Origin: Actinoplanes oryzae
GTDB lineage: Bacteria > Actinomycetota > Actinomycetes > Mycobacteriales > Micromonosporaceae
Direction of reading: 5' to 3'
DNA length: 64,000 nucleotides
Assembly: GCF_030757795.1 (NCBI RefSeq)
Contig: NZ_JAUQWH010000026.1
Location: forward strand, 1-64,000
Below are positions 61,639 through 64,000 of the stretch, piece by piece. The position numbers were made by a program, and so were the translations under genes. How positions within the stretch are numbered: the stretch's first letter is position 1; every line of letters starts with the position of its first letter. Under the pieces are notes generated by a model. It saw only the letters and a program-made list of their open reading frames with translations, had not been told where the DNA came from and did not search any database.

Positions 61639-63905
61639 TGCCCTTCTCCGGTACCTACCGCATTCAGGTACGCCCCGACTTTCCCCTGCCCGAGGCGGCC
61701 AAGCTGGCCGACTACCTGGCCGACCTCGGCGCCAGTCACATGTACACCGCGCCGATCCTCACCGCCGCGCCCGGCTCCGAGCACGGCTACGACGTCGTCG
61801 ACCACACGCAGGTCAGCCCGGCGCTCGGCGGGGAGGAGGGGCGGCTGGAGCTCAAGGCCGCCCTCGACGCCGCCGGGCTGGGCCTGGTCGTCGACATCGT
61901 GCCCAACCACGCCGGGGTGGCCGTGCCCCACGCGAACCCGACGTGGTGGGACGTGCTCAAGAACGGCGAAGCCTCCGAGTACGCGACGTTCTACGACATC
62001 GACTGGTCGCGCGGGAAGATCCTGATCCCGGTCCTGGCCGACGAGCCGGACGCGCTCGACCAGCTCCGGGTCGAGGACGGCGAGCTGCGCTACTACGACA
62101 AGCGCTACCCGATCGCCGACGGCACCGGCGAGGGCACGCCGCGCGAGGTGCACGACCGCCAGCACTACGAGCTTGCCACCTGGACCCGCGGCGACAGCGA
62201 GATCAACTACCGCCGGTTCTTCACCATCACCGACCTGGCCGGGCTGCGCGTCGAGGACCCCGCGGTCTTCGAGGCGACCCACCGGGAGATCCTGCGCTGG
62301 GTCGCCGAGGGCGCCGTCCAGGGCCTGCGCGTGGACCACCCGGACGGCCTGCGCGACCCGGGCGGCTACCTGGAGATGCTGCGGGCCGCCGCGCCGGACG
62401 CCTGGCTGGTCATCGAGAAGATCCTCGAGCCGGGCGAGGAGATGCCGGACTGGCCCGTGGCCGGCACCACCGGCTACGACGCGCTGTCCGAGGTCGGCGG
62501 GGTCTTCGTCGACGGGACCACCGAGGCCTTCTTCGACACCCTCGACCACCACCTGACCGGCACCACGACGACGTGGGAGAACCTGGTCCACGACACCAAG
62601 TACGCCCACGCGACCAAGCAGCTCGCCGCCGAGAACGCGCGCCTGGCCCGGCTGATGCCGGACGACGACGCGGCCCCCAGGGCGCTCGCCGAGCTGGCCG
62701 CGTGCTTCCCGGTCTACCGCACCTACATGCCGTTCGGCTCGCGGCACCTCGCCAAGGCGCGCGCGGAGGCCGGCCGGCGCCGCCCCGAGCTGATCTCGTG
62801 CCTCGACAGGATCGTCGCCCGGCTGCGCAACCCCGCCGACGAGCTGGCGCTCCGCTTCCAGCAGTACACGGGCGCGGTCATGGCCAAGGGCGTCGAGGAC
62901 ACCGCGTTCTACCGCTGGACCCGCTTCACCGCGCGCAACGAGGTGGGCAACGACCCGTCGAAGTTCGGCGTCTCCCCGGACGAGTTCCACGATCTCACCG
63001 AGGCGCGGCACCGGCGCTGGCCGGAGGCCATGACCACGCTCTCGACCCACGACACCAAGCGCAGCGAGGACGTGCGGGCCCGGCTCGCGGTGCTCAGCGA
63101 GCTGCCCGGGGACTGGACCGAGGTGGTGCGCCGCTGGGTGCGCACGGCCCCGCTCAGCGACCCGGCCCTGGCGCACCTGGTGTGGCAGGCCGCGGTGGGT
63201 GCGTGGCCGATCTCCCGCGAGCGCCTGCACGCGTACGCGCTGAAGGCCGCCAAGGAGTCCGGCAGCGTGACCACCTGGACAGCGCCCGACGAGCGCTTCG
63301 AGACGCAGCTGCGCGAGCTGGTCGACCGGATCTACGACGACCCGGCGCTGCACAGCGAGGTCGAGGGCTTCGCGGCGTCGATCACCCCGCCCGGCTGGTC
63401 GAACTCGCTCGGCCAGAAGCTCGTCCAGCTCGCCATGCCCGGCGTCCCGGACGTCTACCAGGGCACCGAGCTGTGGGACTTCTCGCTGGTGGACCCGGAC
63501 AACCGGCGCCCGGTCGACTTCGCCGAGCGCCGCGAGCTGCTCGGCCGCATCGACGACGGCTGGCTGCCGCCGGTCGACGAGACCGGCGCGGCCAAGCTGC
63601 TGGTCACCAGCCGGCTGCTGCGGTTGCGCAAGCAGCGGCCCGAGCTCCTCACGACCTACAAGCCGGTGTACGCCGACGGGCGCACCGCCGACCACGTGCT
63701 CGCCTTCGACCGGGGCGGCGTCGTGGCGGTGGCGACCCGGCTGCCGGTCGGATTGTCACGCCACGGCGGCTGGCACGACACCACGCTGACACTCGACGGC
63801 CACACCTGGACGGAAGTCTTGACGAACACCACGTACGGCGGGAACCGCCTGGCAGTGGCCGACATCCTGCACACGTACCCCGTCGCCCTGCTGGTGAAAG
63901 AGTGA
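61638..63905 (+). CDS. treY: Maltooligosyl trehalose synthase
   Basis: A 755-residue GH13 enzyme that turns the reducing end of a maltodextrin into an alpha,alpha-1,1 bond, giving maltooligosyl trehalose. SGTYRIQVRPDFPLPEAAKL and ADYLADLGASHMYTAPIL open the protein, GLRVDHPDGLRDPGGYL has the nucleophile, VIEKILEPGEE the acid, and STHDTKRSEDVRARL the third acidic residue plus the TreY-specific segment. The start overlaps the glgX stop by one base. treZ follows after 2 bases. Confidence 0.95.
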   Translation: MPFSGTYRIQVRPDFPLPEAAKLADYLADLGASHMYTAPILTAAPGSEHGYDVVDHTQVSPALGGEEGRLELKAALDAAGLGLVVDIVPNHAGVAVPHANPTWWDVLKNGEASEYATFYDIDWSRGKILIPVLADEPDALDQLRVEDGELRYYDKRYPIADGTGEGTPREVHDRQHYELATWTRGDSEINYRRFFTITDLAGLRVEDPAVFEATHREILRWVAEGAVQGLRVDHPDGLRDPGGYLEMLRAAAPDAWLVIEKILEPGEEMPDWPVAGTTGYDALSEVGGVFVDGTTEAFFDTLDHHLTGTTTTWENLVHDTKYAHATKQLAAENARLARLMPDDDAAPRALAELAACFPVYRTYMPFGSRHLAKARAEAGRRRPELISCLDRIVARLRNPADELALRFQQYTGAVMAKGVEDTAFYRWTRFTARNEVGNDPSKFGVSPDEFHDLTEARHRRWPEAMTTLSTHDTKRSEDVRARLAVLSELPGDWTEVVRRWVRTAPLSDPALAHLVWQAAVGAWPISRERLHAYALKAAKESGSVTTWTAPDERFETQLRELVDRIYDDPALHSEVEGFAASITPPGWSNSLGQKLVQLAMPGVPDVYQGTELWDFSLVDPDNRRPVDFAERRELLGRIDDGWLPPVDETGAAKLLVTSRLLRLRKQRPELLTTYKPVYADGRTADHVLAFDRGGVVAVATRLPVGLSRHGGWHDTTLTLDGHTWTEVLTNTTYGGNRLAVADILHTYPVALLVKE

Positions 63906-63907
63906 GC

Positions 63908-64000
63908 ATGTCCGTCTTTGAGGTGTGGGTCCCGGAGAAGACCGTCAAGCTGTCGATCGGCGGCGAGGAGCGGGAGATGACGCGCGGGGACGACGGGTGG
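63908..64000 (+). CDS. treZ: Malto-oligosyltrehalose trehalohydrolase, 5' end only
   Basis: The first 31 codons of a gene that runs out of the window. MSVFEVWVPEKTVKLSIGGE and the following MTRGDDGW match the N-terminal CBM48 of TreZ, which hydrolyses maltooligosyl trehalose to free trehalose. Its place two bases after treY, in the usual glgX-treY-treZ order, makes the assignment strong despite the short length. Confidence 0.85.
   Translation, partial: MSVFEVWVPEKTVKLSIGGEEREMTRGDDGW

Noticed and set aside
60822..63695. A 957-codon minus-strand frame opposite treY and the end of glgX
   Set aside because: Antisense artefact; the plus-strand proteins have all catalytic motifs in order.

Overview
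The window is very GC-rich DNA with dense genes, many GTG and TTG starts, frequent 4-base stop/start overlaps and actinobacterial markers: a conservon (CvnABCD-type) operon, a SARP regulator, F420-linked oxidoreductases, Tat and lipobox signals, and glgX-treY-treZ. It fits a filamentous actinomycete, most likely of the Micromonosporaceae (Actinoplanes-like). That placement is inference from gene content; no rRNA, tRNA, replication origin, prophage or CRISPR array was seen.

Layout. 0-2.4 kb: the 5' part of a GT2 glycosyltransferase, then an F420-type luciferase-like oxidoreductase coupled to a HAD phosphatase. 2.4-4.2 kb: a small foreign-looking patch with a decayed, rearranged IS5-family transposase and two cysteine-pair hypothetical proteins of lower GC. 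4.2-8.1 kb: an FAD monooxygenase divergent from its likely TetR repressor, and an AraC regulator divergent from an F420-reductase-like gene that is coupled to what looks like an internally deleted quinone oxidoreductase. 8.1-14.3 kb: a secreted GH97 glycosidase with an X-Pro/CocE hydrolase, divergent from a sodium:solute symporter and its small membrane partner. 14.3-20.2 kb: exported proteins (lipoprotein sugar dehydrogenase, 1014-aa M14 carboxypeptidase, TAP-like peptidase). 20.2-24 kb: a heterodimeric ABC exporter with one degenerate ATP site, preceded by a perfect 13-bp palindrome. 24-31 kb: a three-gene operon (SGNH hydrolase, FAD monooxygenase, DUF998 membrane protein) beside a giant SARP/NB-ARC/TPR regulator. 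31-39 kb: trmB, an orphan GAF-PAS-GAF histidine kinase, gamma-glutamyltransferase, a medium-chain reductase, and an acyl-CoA dehydrogenase homologue that seems to lack its catalytic glutamate. 39-43 kb: a conservon with an extra coupled GAF protein. 43-48.4 kb: a TolB-like propeller, a repeat-rich non-coding stretch, a hypothetical protein, an esterase, and a soluble MCP-like protein with a C-x2-C-x2-C motif. 48.4-55.2 kb: a papain-fold protease with five TIG repeats, PAC2 and EcsC proteins, a lipoprotein, and a CPA1 Na+/H+ antiporter coupled to a UBP-type zinc finger. 55.3-64 kb: two divergent alpha-glucan operons.

How the genes work together. The clearest pathway is at the right end. A glycogen debranching enzyme, an Rv3032-like alpha-glucan synthase and a patatin lipase lie on the minus strand. 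Divergent from them are glgX, treY and treZ, the route that debranches glycogen and turns its chains into trehalose. The conservon is a second module: an ATPase-domain membrane protein, a roadblock protein, a DUF742 protein and a small GTPase, expected to act as a membrane signalling complex. The secreted hydrolases at 8-20 kb together with the symporter look like a nutrient-scavenging set.

No wholly new multi-gene system could be proven from the sequence. The strongest leads are the asymmetric ABC exporter with its palindromic operator, the five-member conservon variant, the soluble MCP with its cysteine cluster, and the antiporter/zinc-finger coupling.
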